Shown piece by piece: positions 24,750 to 36,000 of a DNA stretch of 64,000 nucleotides. This DNA is from Panonychus citri (Eukaryota > Arthropoda > Arachnida > Trombidiformes > Tetranychidae): contig NW_026515416.1 in assembly GCF_014898815.1 (NCBI RefSeq), forward strand, positions 1,612,001 to 1,676,000, written 5' to 3'. The position numbers and the translations under genes were made by a program. Position 1 is the first letter of the stretch, and each line of letters starts with the position of its first letter. The notes under the pieces were generated by a model. That model was not told where the DNA came from and made no database searches. It saw nothing but the letters and a program-made list of their open reading frames with translations.

Positions 24750-26050
24750 TTTATTAATAATAATTTAAAGATCAAAATTTAAACTCTTTTCTATTTCATT
24801 TACACTCTAAATTGTTAACAATTTTATGAAAGTGATGCTAAAACTTGCAGCAATTTGAAAGGCTTGAAACAGATCGCAATGGAATTCATCATTCAACTGA
24901 TCATCAATCTGATTATTGTTCGCTAATTGATTTTGATCTAATTATGGATAATTGATCCCATTATAAATTGTTTCAATCCATTCAAATTGCTGCAAGTTCT
25001 AGCACAATTAACTCATGAAGTAACGATTGTTTCTGATACATCAAAAGTCTCATAATTTATCCCCAAAGGTCACTTGATAATCAATATTAGATCAATTAGA
25101 CTTAGAATTGTAAACATTTGCTCCGCCAATTAGTTTTACATTTGACTCATTTGATTCGTATTTTAATTATCTTTCAATGGTCCAATATGTCTCCATAATT
25201 TTAACTGCCACCAGGAATCAATTGGTTTTGATCATTAGCAGCAAATTGTCAATCATTCAAATTGAACAATTGATAATTACAATTGGTAACTCAATTAGTG
25301 ATCTTAACAACTCCCTACAATTAGAGACTAGAAATTGGAAATTAACCTCTTCCAATTAAGGAATCAATTATTGAGTAACAATCTCAACGATTTTGAATAA
25401 TTCTCTTGTATCGTTAATATTGTCAACCGCAATTATTTAATCACTTAAAACTTGTAATTAACCTACTCATCATATCCTAGATAACTTCTTTATCTAAATT
25501 CTATCAATTGAAATTTTAACAATCGAATCATAATTAATTGTAAATATCCGCTAAGAAACAAGGATAATGTATTAGTGTCCAATCGCATCAACAGATTCTC
25601 ACAAGGATTTAATTTCTTCAACATAAATCAACATCTAAATCAATGATAAAATTGATCACATAACAAGTTTGGCGATCGATCAAAAATCATCTAATTACAA
25701 TTAAGGTGCTGCTAATATCTCACAACTTGGAATTCAAAGAAAACAACAATTCAAAAGTGAACTAGAAAATCACTAGCAAAGTGAACATTTAATTTTAAGT
25801 AAAAAAACGAACCAAATCAATCACTAATTAAGATACAAAGAGTAAAGAAATGAAGATGAGTAATTATCAAAATTAAGAAGCAACTTGAATGAAATGTCAC
25901 TTGAAAAGACAGAAAACAATGAAATTTAAGGTAATCAATTGAATCCAATAGAATTGTGATGATTTAACTCGAAACCAACTCATGGAATCGGAATGAGCTA
26001 CAAAAAAAACGAGATGGGAACTAAATTAGTGACTAACAATTAAAAAATCG
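24750..26050. other. Spacer with a palindromic repeat
   Basis: No exon is recognised between the P450 and the Ig gene on the other strand. The only structured part is the inverted-repeat element at 24834-25004. Confidence 0.5.
24834..25004. repeat. Foldback element with about 36-base inverted ends
   Basis: The left arm GCTAAAACTTGCAGCAATTT (24837 on) is complemented by the right arm AAATTGCTGCAAGTTCTAGC (ending 25003). The arms pair over roughly 36 bases with a few mismatches around a 95-base AT-rich centre. Half of the element and its flank recur in opposite orientation at 29588-29785. The size and shape suggest a MITE-like or foldback element; no target-site duplication was proved. Confidence 0.75.
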
Positions 26051-26620
26051 TCAACAATACAAACCACTCTCGATAACTTGGACTCTGTACATGTGAGTTA
26101 TGCTTTGCCCATCGACTAATTCACAATCGTATTCACCAAATGATCGGTCATTAGCACCATCGATCAATAAACTGTTACGAGTCGAATCCTAAATTGGTTG
26201 ATTATAACAAATTAATTGCAAAAAGTAACAATCAACAATGTAAACTTACGATAATTTCAACTCCAGTTTGATTCCATGGACTGATTTTTCCGGTGGCTGA
26301 TCCTGAATCGATTCGGTAAATGTCATTCGGAAAAGGCCCGAGCTTTTTGATCGTAAGAGTCCAAGGAAGTTGAACATTCGGGAAGTCAAATGAACAGTTC
26401 ATCCAAAATGATCCACCACGAACAACTTCAATTCCTGATTAGATTCACAATTAACAAGGAACAATGAAAATGAAACAATTAACAAAGGTGAGAAATCAGA
26501 AAAGGTTCAAGTTAAATTGCGAACAATCAACTTACTATTTTCATTAGATTGACAATTTACGTGGAGATTAGAAAAACAAGTAAATAGAATAACAATTAGA
26601 ATTGAATTTAAATTGAACAT
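26051..26620 (-). CDS. Secreted protein with one immunoglobulin-like domain
   Basis: Three exons (26620-26536, 26434-26250, 26188-26051) with good GT-AG sites join in frame to 135 residues. Residues 1-24 form a signal peptide (MFNLNSILIVILFTCFSNLH, then VNCQ). The mature part has the Ig pattern: Cys in FWMNCSF, Trp in QLPWTL, and DRSFGEYDCEL, the D-x-x-x-Y-x-C strand-F motif that forms the disulfide. One N-glycosylation site (NCS) lies at the first Cys. It is a single, short, V/C2-type Ig domain with no transmembrane segment. No orthologue name is recognised. Candidate roles are a secreted adhesion or immune-type Ig protein, but the function is unknown. Confidence 0.7.
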
Positions 26621-27452
26621 TTTTGATTGTTGAAGAAAAAAACACTGAACAAAATTGAACAATTAATTGTAATTGTAAATCCAAAGAGAAACGATCACAA
26701 CGAGTGAGCAAATTAAACTAATAATCCTTAATCACAAATGGAGAATATGAAAACCATGTGACCAAAGCAAAAGACAAAAAACTTCTCTTCTTTTGTTAAT
26801 TAGTCTCTTCTCTTTATTAATTGATTTTGAACCAATCATTAGAAGGTTGATTATAATAATTGTTCCACTAATTAGCGGAGAAAGTGATCTATCGCTGAAA
26901 CGGTTAATCGTTTGATTATTAGAGCCTTTTAATTGTGCTTCTGATTTACTCTTCTAATCTAAGCAATCAACAGTTGAATGATTGTAACCAGATGATCATT
27001 TGGAAGGTTAATTGTCATTAGTTAATTTTAACAAATTTTAGTTCTTCAATCATTTCCACCTTTAAGTGTCAACACACCAAATTAAGTGTTGATACAATTA
27101 GAATTGATTGCTGACTCTCAATCAAATTGTTTACTTCAAATTGAAAAGGATAATTTAACTGATCCATTAAAAACAAATCCTTTGATAAGTTAATCAATCG
27201 CAATTAACGAGGCTTCTAAAATTAATTAGATCAGCTAATTACATTGTATTTGTTTCCAATTCATATCAAAACGCAATTATCTTTCTAATAATAACAATAA
27301 AAAAGAAAATGTTTATCATTGAAATCCAGCAATCGAAATGTCTCAATTTGATGAATTAACAAAAAAGAAACAAAAAATTAACAGTTCGAAACTTTTTTAT
27401 TTCCAATTTCAAATTAACAAATTGACTAGTCTTCCAATAGCTGATTAATTGG
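26621..27452. other. Spacer between two small minus-strand genes
   Basis: AT-rich, with no exon seen. It serves as upstream region for the Ig gene and downstream region for the small membrane protein. Confidence 0.4.
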
Positions 27453-27515
27453 TTATCGTCTTTCCGTTTCCTCCTCAATTGTCACTCTCGAATCTTTTGA
27501 TTTCTTTGGTGGAGA

Positions 27516-27692
27516 CTATAAGTATTGATTAGAACTAGCAAGTGACGATTTTTGGAACCACTCAGCGAACTTTGAACTGACGAAACCACCATGACACTGA
27601 TTATCGGAGGTAAAGGCCATGATCACGACGAAATAGATGAACATGAACATCCCAATTGAAGAGACAATTTGAATGAATGAATTTGCGAACAT
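27516..27692 (-). CDS. Small membrane or secreted protein, 58 residues
   Basis: The ATG at 27692 opens 58 codons. Residues 6-28 are hydrophobic (IQIVSSIGMFMFIYFVVIMA) and act as a signal or single membrane anchor. A polar tail with one Cys follows (SDNQCHGGFVSSKFAEWFQK). A TATA box (TATAAAT, 27781-27775) stands about 85 bases upstream on the same strand, which supports transcription. After the TAG stop the same frame stays open for 20 codons (SPPKKSKDSRVTIEEETERR) to TAA at 27453. The stop also reads as a splice acceptor, CTTATAG, so the true C-terminus may include that charged tail. No family is recognised. Confidence 0.5.
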   Translation of the reverse strand: MFANSFIQIVSSIGMFMFIYFVVIMAFTSDNQCHGGFVSSKFAEWFQKSSLASSNQYL

Positions 27693-27774
27693 TTTTTTTC
27701 AATTAACAAAACAATTTAACTTTACTATTGATTGAACTTGTAAAGACTGGTGAATCCAATGGTTGAATTGATTG

Positions 27775-27781
27775 ATTTATA
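27775..27781 (-). promoter_or_regulatory. TATA box of the small membrane protein gene
   Basis: TATAAAT on the minus strand, in the context CTGTATAAATCAATC. It lies 83-89 bases before the ATG, with a TCACCAGT initiator-like word about 35 bases downstream of it. It is the clearest TATA box seen next to a start in this window. Confidence 0.6.
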
Positions 27782-28065
27782 CAGTCGTGAAAAATGAGTT
27801 TCGAATGGTTTTTAATCATTCGCGCAACAACTACTAAAATTAATTGATAATCTTTATCATCAGTGATAAGACTTAGATGATTTACTCATTGATTTTCTTA
27901 TCTTGATTGTTTAATCTATTAATTTTAGTCGCTACGCAGATGATTAAAACCATTCAATCTCATTGACAACTCTCTACATAAGCAATTGATTAAACAAAAT
28001 GAAAGGTAACAGACTCATAACCTTTAATATCCGATTAAAGTTCAACAAATGAAACTGGTGTGTAA

Positions 28066-28565
28066 ATGTCTCTTGACTCTCAATCAGCTGAGCTTTTCAC
28101 TGCTCTTACCAGAGATGAAGATCCTCTTGAACGTTGAGTTGCTTTCACTTTTCCAACACGAAAAAGTTTTATCGTTCCCAGTGAATCACAAGCAAAGGAA
28201 ATCGTTTTGCATCCTAAAGTAAAAGTTACCATGAAAACTGATGGTCAAGATACAGAAGATGATATTCAGGTGAGTTTGACCATTTTGTTGAAATTTTGTT
28301 TCTAATTTTGCAACAATTTATACTTTTAGGGTAATTGTACAGTCGCTTATTTATCACATTGTTTGTCTTGGAATAAGTAATAAATCATCTTGTAGTTCAA
28401 TGGGTGCAATTTCTTACCGATGGTTTCATGATGGTTGCTGTGAATGCGTTGGATCTTATTGATTTGGGACTTGATGAGTCCAAATGTCTTCATTGTCCAT
28501 TGATTGGCAACAAGAACGACGAACCATCCGAAAAAGCACCGAATTCAGTAGTTAATGACTTGTAA
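28066..28565 (+). pseudogene. Decayed unidentified two- or three-exon gene
   Basis: An ATG opens MSLDSQSAELFTALTRDEDP and then meets TGA after 24 codons. The same frame continues with coding character to CAG|GTGAGT at 28269. After a consensus acceptor near 28330 it reads GNCTVAYLSHCLSWNK, then hits stops. A further frame, WVQFLTDGFMMVAVNALDLI onward, stays open to TAA at 28563-28565. Intact splice sites with a premature stop suggest a recently broken gene. I do not recognise the family. It could instead be two unrelated exons. Confidence 0.45.
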
Positions 28566-28637
28566 ATACACAAGCAAAACAATCATCTAATCGCATGTGA
28601 AACCTTGGAAATAACCGAATAATGTACATTAAATAAT

Positions 28638-29480
28638 TTCTGGAACTTTTTGTGTCACTAAGTTGTTTGTAAGTAAAAATCTAATCAATACTAAACTTAA
28701 TTTATATCAACGATTTGTAAAGTTGAACAACTTTTTAATTTTAAATTTCTTCATTTTGATAGATTATGACAGTTAATCGTCATTTGTTACAATCACTGAC
28801 TCGTAAATCATCCCAGTAAAAAGACCAATTAATGGACACTTTCCATTCTCATCGAATATCAACCATGTGAAAACCTATCAATCAATTCCCGGACCTGAAC
28901 CATTTCCTCGATTGAAATACTTTGATATTTACCATTAATTGGTGAATATGATATCGAAAAACACCTGAAAATGGTGAGGTTATTGGTTATTTGAAAGCTT
29001 GTGTAGGAATCAACTGAGTTAATCCGTTTTCAATTGAACTGGACGAGTGGCCAATAGAAATGACTCTGAGAGAGGATACAATGTTCGAAGGAACCATGAT
29101 AATTGTTCAAATCAAGTGGCCTTAAACAATCTAATTTCCTCAAGCCAATCAATTTATTCCAGAGATAGTTACAAGAAAAGAAAAATCTTCTCCATTTACA
29201 ATACTACCTTTCAGTTATGGGGCCAGAAATTAAGTGGTCGACGATTATCTGAGACGAAATCTACATTCTAACAGCTAAAATACTAAGAAACTATCGAATC
29301 GAATACGATATTAAACCCTTCCGATCAAAACACGATTTATCAATGTTCCAGATGGACCTTTAAAACTGCGTTTCATTGATTTACCAAATTTATTAATAAT
29401 AATTTAAAACAAAATTTAAACTCTTTTCTATTTCATTTACACTCTAAATTGTTAACAATTTGTGACAGTGATGCTAATCA
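28638..29480 (+). pseudogene. Decayed copy of the CYP302A1-like gene
   Basis: It aligns with 23074-24840: the untranslated exon, its intron with donor GTAAGTAAAA, the ATG at 28766, the first about 75 codons, then the C-terminal part and 3' UTR. Roughly 885 bases (I-helix region included) are missing between AAAATGGTGAGG and TTTGAAAGCTTGTGT. Many one- to four-base deletions break the frame throughout, for example within the presequence, and the PERW and ExxR motifs are destroyed. Keeping the 5' UTR intron shows that the copy arose at DNA level, not by retroposition. It has no coding capacity. Confidence 0.9.
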
Positions 29481-30626
29481 ATCAATTGCTCTATGAAGAC
29501 AAAGTCCAAAAGTGGTTGTTGTTAATTTCGACAAACTTTTCGCTATTAAAAATCAATTCTTATCGAATTTGTTTGAGGGGAAAAGTGATCAAGTGACCTG
29601 TGGGGATAAATTATGAGACTTTTTGATGTTTCAGAAACAATCAATACTTCATGAGTTAATGATGCTAGAACTTGCAGCAATTTGAAATGCTTGAAACAAT
29701 TTAAAATGGGATCAATAATCCATAATTAGATGAAAATCAATTAGCGAACAATAATCATATTGATGATCAGTTGAATCACAACAATTACAAGAATAACGCG
29801 AAAACGAATGTACATTAGTAACTTAAATTCTCAAAATTGATTAACCTCTAATTAAATGAACTTTCAGATAATTAAACCAATCGAATACAAAAACTCAAAC
29901 CAATTCGACTTAAAATCATTTAGAAAGTAATTTTAGTCCATAGATTTGATGGTGGGTTAGAAACAAGTTCCACCGGTGAGTACAAGCGTCCGCCTTTTAA
30001 GGTTAACTTGTACTCAGATCTTATTCCTTTTGCTAAACTTACCTGTACATTTATTTCTCTCTCTCTCTCTCTCACTGTTTTTCTCATTTTCTTGCCTGAG
30101 GGCTCGACTCTCCGTCTCTCTCTTTTTCTCTCTCAAACCGGGTTGATCATCCTTAAGATTTTTCTATGGCCCAAACAAGAGCGATAAACTAGTATAATTC
30201 TGTCTCTTTCTTTTCCTCTTTCTCTTTCTCTTTCATCATTATCATCTTATTCTTCTCTTCGTCTTCTTACCTGTTCTCATCCAGAGTTTTCTTCATTAAC
30301 TCAATAGACGAAAAAAATGTTTACCTCGTTGTTTTAGATTTTCTATTTTTTTCTACTTGTGTTTTATTCTACTTTTTGTTCTAATTTAATTGTTTCGATA
30401 TTCTAATAGTAAACAAATTGTTCTTTTAGTGTTGATTGTGTTTTTTTTCCGGAATTTAATTGTAGTGATTGTGGACAATCAACTAAATTCTCATCATCTC
30501 TTTTCCTCTGTTAACTTTTGTTGCTTTCTAATGGTTTTTGTTTACTTCTAATTGACCATAAAAAGGATTACTTCAAGAGCGAAATCATCAAAATTTTCTT
30601 AATTAACTAATTGTCGGCATCAAATA
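29481..30626. repeat. Mosaic of duplicated segments upstream of the transporter
   Basis: 29588-29785 is an inverted copy of 24895-25078 (the foldback element's right half and flank). 29745-30430 matches 16127-16500. A GTTCCACCGGTG word at 29967 recurs at 34051. A (CT)n run lies at 30056-30072. The whole block sits where the SLC18B1 promoter should be. Confidence 0.75.
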
Positions 30627-30708
30627 ATGACTTCTAGAACTAGATATGGGTCGGAGGCCAGTTCCATTCGATTATCAACTAAATCAGACAGACGAATCTG
30701 GGGTCAAG
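30627..30708 (+). CDS. Possible alternative first coding exon of the SLC18B1-like gene
   Basis: An ATG opens 27 codons (MTSRTRYGSEASSIRLSTKS, then DRRIWGQ) and ends at AAG|GTAAGA in phase 1. Acceptors at 31221 (GATTTAG) and 31236 (CATCAG) are both in the matching phase and would yield an N-terminus continuing into VTSPSVASGDYETG. It would replace the MIYQPDL start and make a 487-residue protein. The inner start and this exon may represent two promoters. Confidence 0.45.
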
Positions 30709-31199
30709 GTAAGATCATCATTTCCATTGAGAACAATTTAACTTTCCAAAAGAGAAACTTATTAATTAGTTAAGGAAATCAATTAAGAAATTAACTCTAC
30801 CAACTATTTATAGATAAATCTCTTGATTTTCATTGCGCAATTAAAGTTTACATCAATTTCAGGTTTACGTGTGAGTCTTAAATTGTTGACAATTTAAGTA
30901 AACAATTAACAACCAATGATTTCTTTGGATTAATGTTGTTTTTGATTAAAAACTGGTAATCATGACATCTAATTGCCACCTTTTAATCAATTACCTTACT
31001 AATGGTGAAATTTTGTTCTCAATTTATTAATATTTTCACTTTAATTTTAACAATCAAATTGATTGTATCTCAATGCCTTCAAGATCAATTGTCTTCAAAG
31101 GGAAAACTGATTTAGTTTCAATTGTGTTAAATTATACTCACCAAATTGCTTGACTAGTTAATTAATTGTCTTCTTTTGATTTTACTTTCAATCAATAAT

Positions 31200-33591
31200 A
31201 TGATCTACCAACCCGATTTAGTGACCTCTCCATCAGTTGCCAGTGGTGATTATGAGACGGGTAAAGGAGATGCCGAAGGTGAATCAAGTCCATCGACATT
31301 TTCCCGTCGAGATCAAATATTATTCATTTTCGCTCTGGTTTATGCCAATTTTGCCGAAGCTGCTTGTTATTCACTTCAAGCACCATTTTTCCCGAAAGTG
31401 GCCGAGCAAAAAGGAGCCTCACCAGCGGTCTATGGGTTTATCTTTGGAATCCTTGAGGTCACAATCTTATTGACCTCACCAATTTTTGGGAAATTAGTAA
31501 GTTTATCTTGTTGATTTGTGGTTCTTATCAAATAATCTCTATTCTGACCTTTCAATTAACTCCGATTCTAATTGTTTACTCAGGTCGCTTACATATCTTG
31601 TAATATTTTGATGCAATTTGGTCTTGCACTTTCTGGTTTAACTATTATACTTTTTGGGTAAATATTGGTAAAAGAGATTCGGTTCACAATTAACTAATTG
31701 ATTGTCTTATTTTCTCATTAGGTTTACAATTTATTTGCCTTCAGGGTGGATTTTTATTTCAGTTTGTTTCATCATTCGGATTATCGATGGACTCGGTGTA
31801 TCCGCTAATCTCACCTCAAGCTATTCAGCGATGGCCAAACAATTTCCCGACAGAATCGCTCTTGTTTTTGTGAGTATTTTTAATATTAGATTTACCTTTT
31901 TTTGTTTGGTCAGAGATTTTTGGTTTTACCTGTTGTTGTTATTTTATCCCTTGACCATCAAAAACGTCAACATTGAAAACGAAAATGACCAAAACATGTT
32001 TTTCATGTTCTAATACTGGTCATCTAATGGTCATTTCCTAAAACCAGTTTGGTTTATCAGTCAAGTTAACCTTTTACCTTTTAGGTTTTAGTTTGGGTCA
32101 ATTTGAACAGAGAAAGAGAAATTATCTCAACAAAATTAACTCTTGATTTAAACTTTCAAACTCTAAACCATTTGCATTACAAATTTAATTTACTATCATT
32201 GGATTCATCTTTTTAATTGTTTCTCTTAGGGGCTTCTTGAAGTGGCCTTTTCATTGGGCTCAACCCTTGGACCCACTTTGGGTGGTTATCTTTACGAGGT
32301 CGGAGGGTATCCGTTTCCTTTCTTGGTTCTTGGGTTGATCCTTTTCTTTGCCACTTTCATTAACTATTGCTGTTCACCTAAGATTGGTAAGTAATAGTAC
32401 AGAACTTTAATCATTGTGAAATTAACAGAAATCAACAGGTAAATCTGACCTTGATTTCAGATTGACTTTCAGTCCAACAACTTGTTTACCTTTACAAGAT
32501 CATGATATGTAGAGAGGAGATCTCTTATTACCATTGCTAATGACCGATAGCAACTTTTCAGTTGATTTAAAATTAGATATTACCAAGTAATCGGATTTAC
32601 TAATTTACTTTTTTTTCGGCTCAATTTTGATTTACAGGTACACCTGAAGTACGACGACCCGTTGCTTTGTCCACATTTTTGGCCGATTTCGAAACTATTG
32701 TTGATCTTCTTGGTATTTGTATTACCTTTGTAAACTTGGGTCTAATTAATGTCCTTCTTGAGCCTCATTTACGAAGTTTCAATTTGTCACCAGTCACTTT
32801 GGGTCTTGTTTTTGTCACTGAAGGTCTTGCATATGCGATTTCTAGTCCCATAATGGGCTGGATCGTTGATCTCGGAGTAAGTTGACTAAAAGATACAAGT
32901 ATCATGATAATAGATTGTTAACTAATTTCTGTTGATTTCCAGGTTCCTCCAAAAGTTATGAATCTCATTTGTTGTCCAATTTCATTTGTTGGAGCTTTGT
33001 TCTTGGGTCCGATTCCCTTGTTTCATTTTGAACAAGAGGTTTGGATCATTGTGGTCAGTTTGATATTAATCGGCATCGGAGAAGCCGGAAGAGCACTTTG
33101 TGGTTTCGTTTCGATGAAAAAAGACACAATCACCCGTCGAGGTTTCCTCGAAAACATTGAGACTTATGGTCTTATTACAAGCACTTTCTTATCATGTACC
33201 AGTGTTGGGTAAGTTTCGATATCAATAGTTAACAAAATTTCAATGAAAACAATCAACTAACAATCAACCTGAACAAATAGTTTCGCTCTTGGACCTTCAC
33301 TTGGAGGAATCGTCATGGAAGCATCAGGAACACAAGTAACTACTCTTCTCATCGTTGGAACAAACGTTTTTATGGTAATTAGTTAATTCACTTTTTCTTA
33401 ATTTTCTACTTTTACTCACACAGTTAAATTAATTCTCTTTTTCTATGATTCTCTACCTTCAGGCTATTCTACTTACCATCAATCTAATTTATCGAGCTGG
33501 TCGAAAGTCAGAATCGGACTTAAATAAACTGACCGAAAGTTCAATGCTGCTCAACAATCAAAATCCATCTCAACAACAATTAACTTCATAA
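31200..33591 (+). CDS. SLC18B1: SLC18B1-like major facilitator transporter
   Basis: Eight exons (31200-31496, 31584-31657, 31722-31869, 32230-32386, 32638-32876, 32943-33208, 33281-33374, 33463-33591) give 467 residues, close to human SLC18B1 (456). About 12 membrane segments are apparent. After a polar N-terminus come ACYSLQAPFFPKVAEQKGAS and YGFIFGILE, matching MCYSILGPFFPKEAEKKGAS in SLC18B1. GSTLGPTLGGYLYEVGGYPFP matches the conserved motif C region of this antiporter family, and YAISSPIMGWIVD starts the second half. SLC18B1 is a vesicular polyamine exchanger in mammals; the substrate here is inferred only. It converges on AP2S1. Confidence 0.85.
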
Positions 33592-34699
33592 AATTTTTTC
33601 GATTTTTTTTCTCTTTTTTCAAAATCTTTTCTTTTTTGTGAATTTTTAGCTTCAAATCTATTAAAATTTATTTCTTTCTAAATCAATTTACAACAATTTA
33701 ATCGAATTTAATTGTGTCACATTTAATTAGCTAAAATCTTCGCTAATTATACGATTATTAATAGACTTTAATCTCAACATCTATTAACGAATAAGCAAAA
33801 ATTGTTAATTTGCTTTCACTTTTCGAGGACTGAATCAAAATAGATTATGAAAACGTAACTTTTGATTTAATTACAAAGTTTAATTAACATATGATAGTCC
33901 AAGTTACCTATTCGAAGTTCACAATTGATATTAGATCTTTTTTTACGCAATTAATGTTAGAAAAATTCCAGCAATTAGATTAGGATCAAGAGCTTATGAA
34001 TAGAGAAATTAACTGAAGGAGGGAAAATGTGTCTATGATTTAAGAAACAAGTTCCACCGGTGGGAACATCATTAGGAAATCTTTTCAAGGTTAACCTGTA
34101 AGCGAATCTTAATCATCTTGATTGTCTCAACTTCCCATTAATTTTCTTCATCCCTCTAATTTGATTATTGGTTTGATTTACTCGATTAATTGAATCGCTT
34201 TCGATCAGTTAATGTAAATGGTTTTCAAAGTGATTCAACTTTTGGAATATTATTTCAATCGAGATTAATTGTGTTATTAGTTGCGAGCAATTAATTATCG
34301 TCAATTGTGTTGATTAATTTCCTAGAGATTTTAAACTTATTCATATTCTGTTTTTTTAATCACAATTTGATTAGCATGAAAATGTAATAAAAAATGTGAA
34401 ATTGTCAACAATTAACATGGAATATTACTTTTTAATTAACAATATGGATCTTAATCAAACAGAATAGCACAGTAAATGATTAAATCAACATAAAAGATAG
34501 TTGATAATTATCTTTTCACCCTTGAAAATTAATTGATTACGGTTAATTTGATTAAAAAATTTTGTTTCTGGAGAGATTATAACATAGATATAAATATTAT
34601 TGTTCAGGGAATAGATTGAGTTGATTAACACACAATTTGTAAACAATTGTTTTCCAATTTAATGGGTCATTTAAATTAACTGGTTCTAAATTAATATTA
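33592..34699. other. Convergent spacer between the transporter and AP2S1
   Basis: 3' UTRs of both genes. A short third copy of the promoter-like module lies at 34045-34115 (AACAAGTTCCACCGGTG, then AAGGTTAACCTGTAAGCGA). Confidence 0.5.
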
Positions 34700-35677
34700 T
34701 TATTCCAATGAATTGTAGATGAGAAGTTGTTTTAACACTTTCGATTGACTAGTCTCTCTAATTTCACCAGCAAGAAACATCTCATCGACAACACTGTAGA
34801 CCTGTGGATAGTATGAGTAAAGAAAATTGAACAATTAGAAAACTTTTAAATGGATAAACAATTAAGATGATTGTAGACTTACTTTGTAGAAATTGAAAAC
34901 CAGATCAAGTTCACAGACATTATGGAAATATTCATTAAGAACTTCAACAAAATTGTGAATAGCCTCAAGATAGGCAAGATTATTGTCGGAAACATCGACA
35001 CAGATACAAAAGTAAAGTCCAGCATATCGACGATATACTATTTTGAAGTTTCGGAACTGTAATTAAATAGATAAAAAGCAATAATTAATTTCCATTTGAT
35101 GAGAAAACTGTCAATTTATGATTCCATAACAATTAAGGGTGAATAGTTTTCATTTTCTCAACATTATCTGAAACCAATCAATCTAATCTCAACAGAGAGA
35201 TAAATTCAATGGGTGTTAATATGAATCTATTTTGACGGTTTAAACAGTAATCTAATTAGTAAAGGTGTTCTAGAAATTGGAAAGGTTAAATTGAGAAAAT
35301 TTCACCAATCAATTTTCAATGGAAAAAAGGCTCTTGATGATCCCTGTTGAATGATTTTTTCCCCTGAAGATTAACAAACCTCAACGAAATTTGTGTGTTT
35401 AGCATCTCTCACGGTAACAACAGCGTGTACTTCTTCAATCAGCTTTTGTTTCTCATCATCATCAAAATTCATATACCATTTGGCGAGACGAGTTTTACCA
35501 GCACGGTTTTGAATAAGAATGAACCGAATCTGAGAAAGAGAGAGAGAAAGAGAGAAAAGAATGAATGAAATAATTCAGAGAATAAAATAAAAGTAACCAC
35601 AGCACAACAAGCAAGTTATCAGACTCTCAGTCAAATGAAAGCAACAAAAAAATGAACAATTAAAAATTACAAACCAT
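34700..35677 (-). CDS. AP2S1: AP-2 complex sigma subunit
   Basis: Exons 35677-35675 (the ATG alone), 35529-35380, 35056-34883 and 34801-34700 give 142 residues, exactly the mammalian length and nearly the same sequence (IRFILIQNRAGKTRLAKWYM, YAGLYFCICVDV, NEYFHNVCELDLVFNFYKVY). It is the small sigma2 chain of the clathrin adaptor AP-2 at the plasma membrane, which binds dileucine sorting signals with alpha-adaptin. The initiator codon is the only coding triplet of exon 1. Transcription probably starts near the CCATCTGGTGGCG and X-box motifs around 35958-36000. Confidence 0.96.
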
Positions 35678-35957
35678 TTTCAAGAAGCAAATTAATATTT
35701 GAAACCAGAATTTACAACCAGATATAAACTGTCAAAAAATACCAACAGTTACACTTGAAATAGTATTTTCAGGTTATAAGACTCAATCTGTTGTCCGAAT
35801 TGTTTAAACTAGAAATCAATGGGATCTCATTAACAATTAATCGTCAATTTGATTTTCCAAAAAATGACCACAATAGTGAAACAATTAACAATTAAAAATC
35901 AACCGGAATCAAAATAATAATCAAGGGGGAGTTTCACCAAGTTACTTGGTCTGAATT

Positions 35958-35971
35958 GTTGCCATGGAAAC
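35958..35971 (+). promoter_or_regulatory. RFX-type X-box
   Basis: GTTGCCATGGAAAC fits the X-box consensus RYYNYYWWRRNRAC at every position. It lies 281 bases upstream of the AP2S1 start codon. Confidence 0.5.
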
Positions 35972-35985
35972 GAAGGAAAAAGTGT

Positions 35986-36000
35986 CGCCATCTGGTGGCG
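35986..36000. promoter_or_regulatory. CTCF/ATGGCG-like promoter motif
   Basis: CGCCATCTGGTGGCG is a near-palindrome; its CCATCTGGTGGCG core resembles the arthropod CTCF core. A related CAGATGGCGCT word is upstream of OGG1 (53340-53350) and AGATGGCGA is upstream of TMEM242. Confidence 0.4.
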
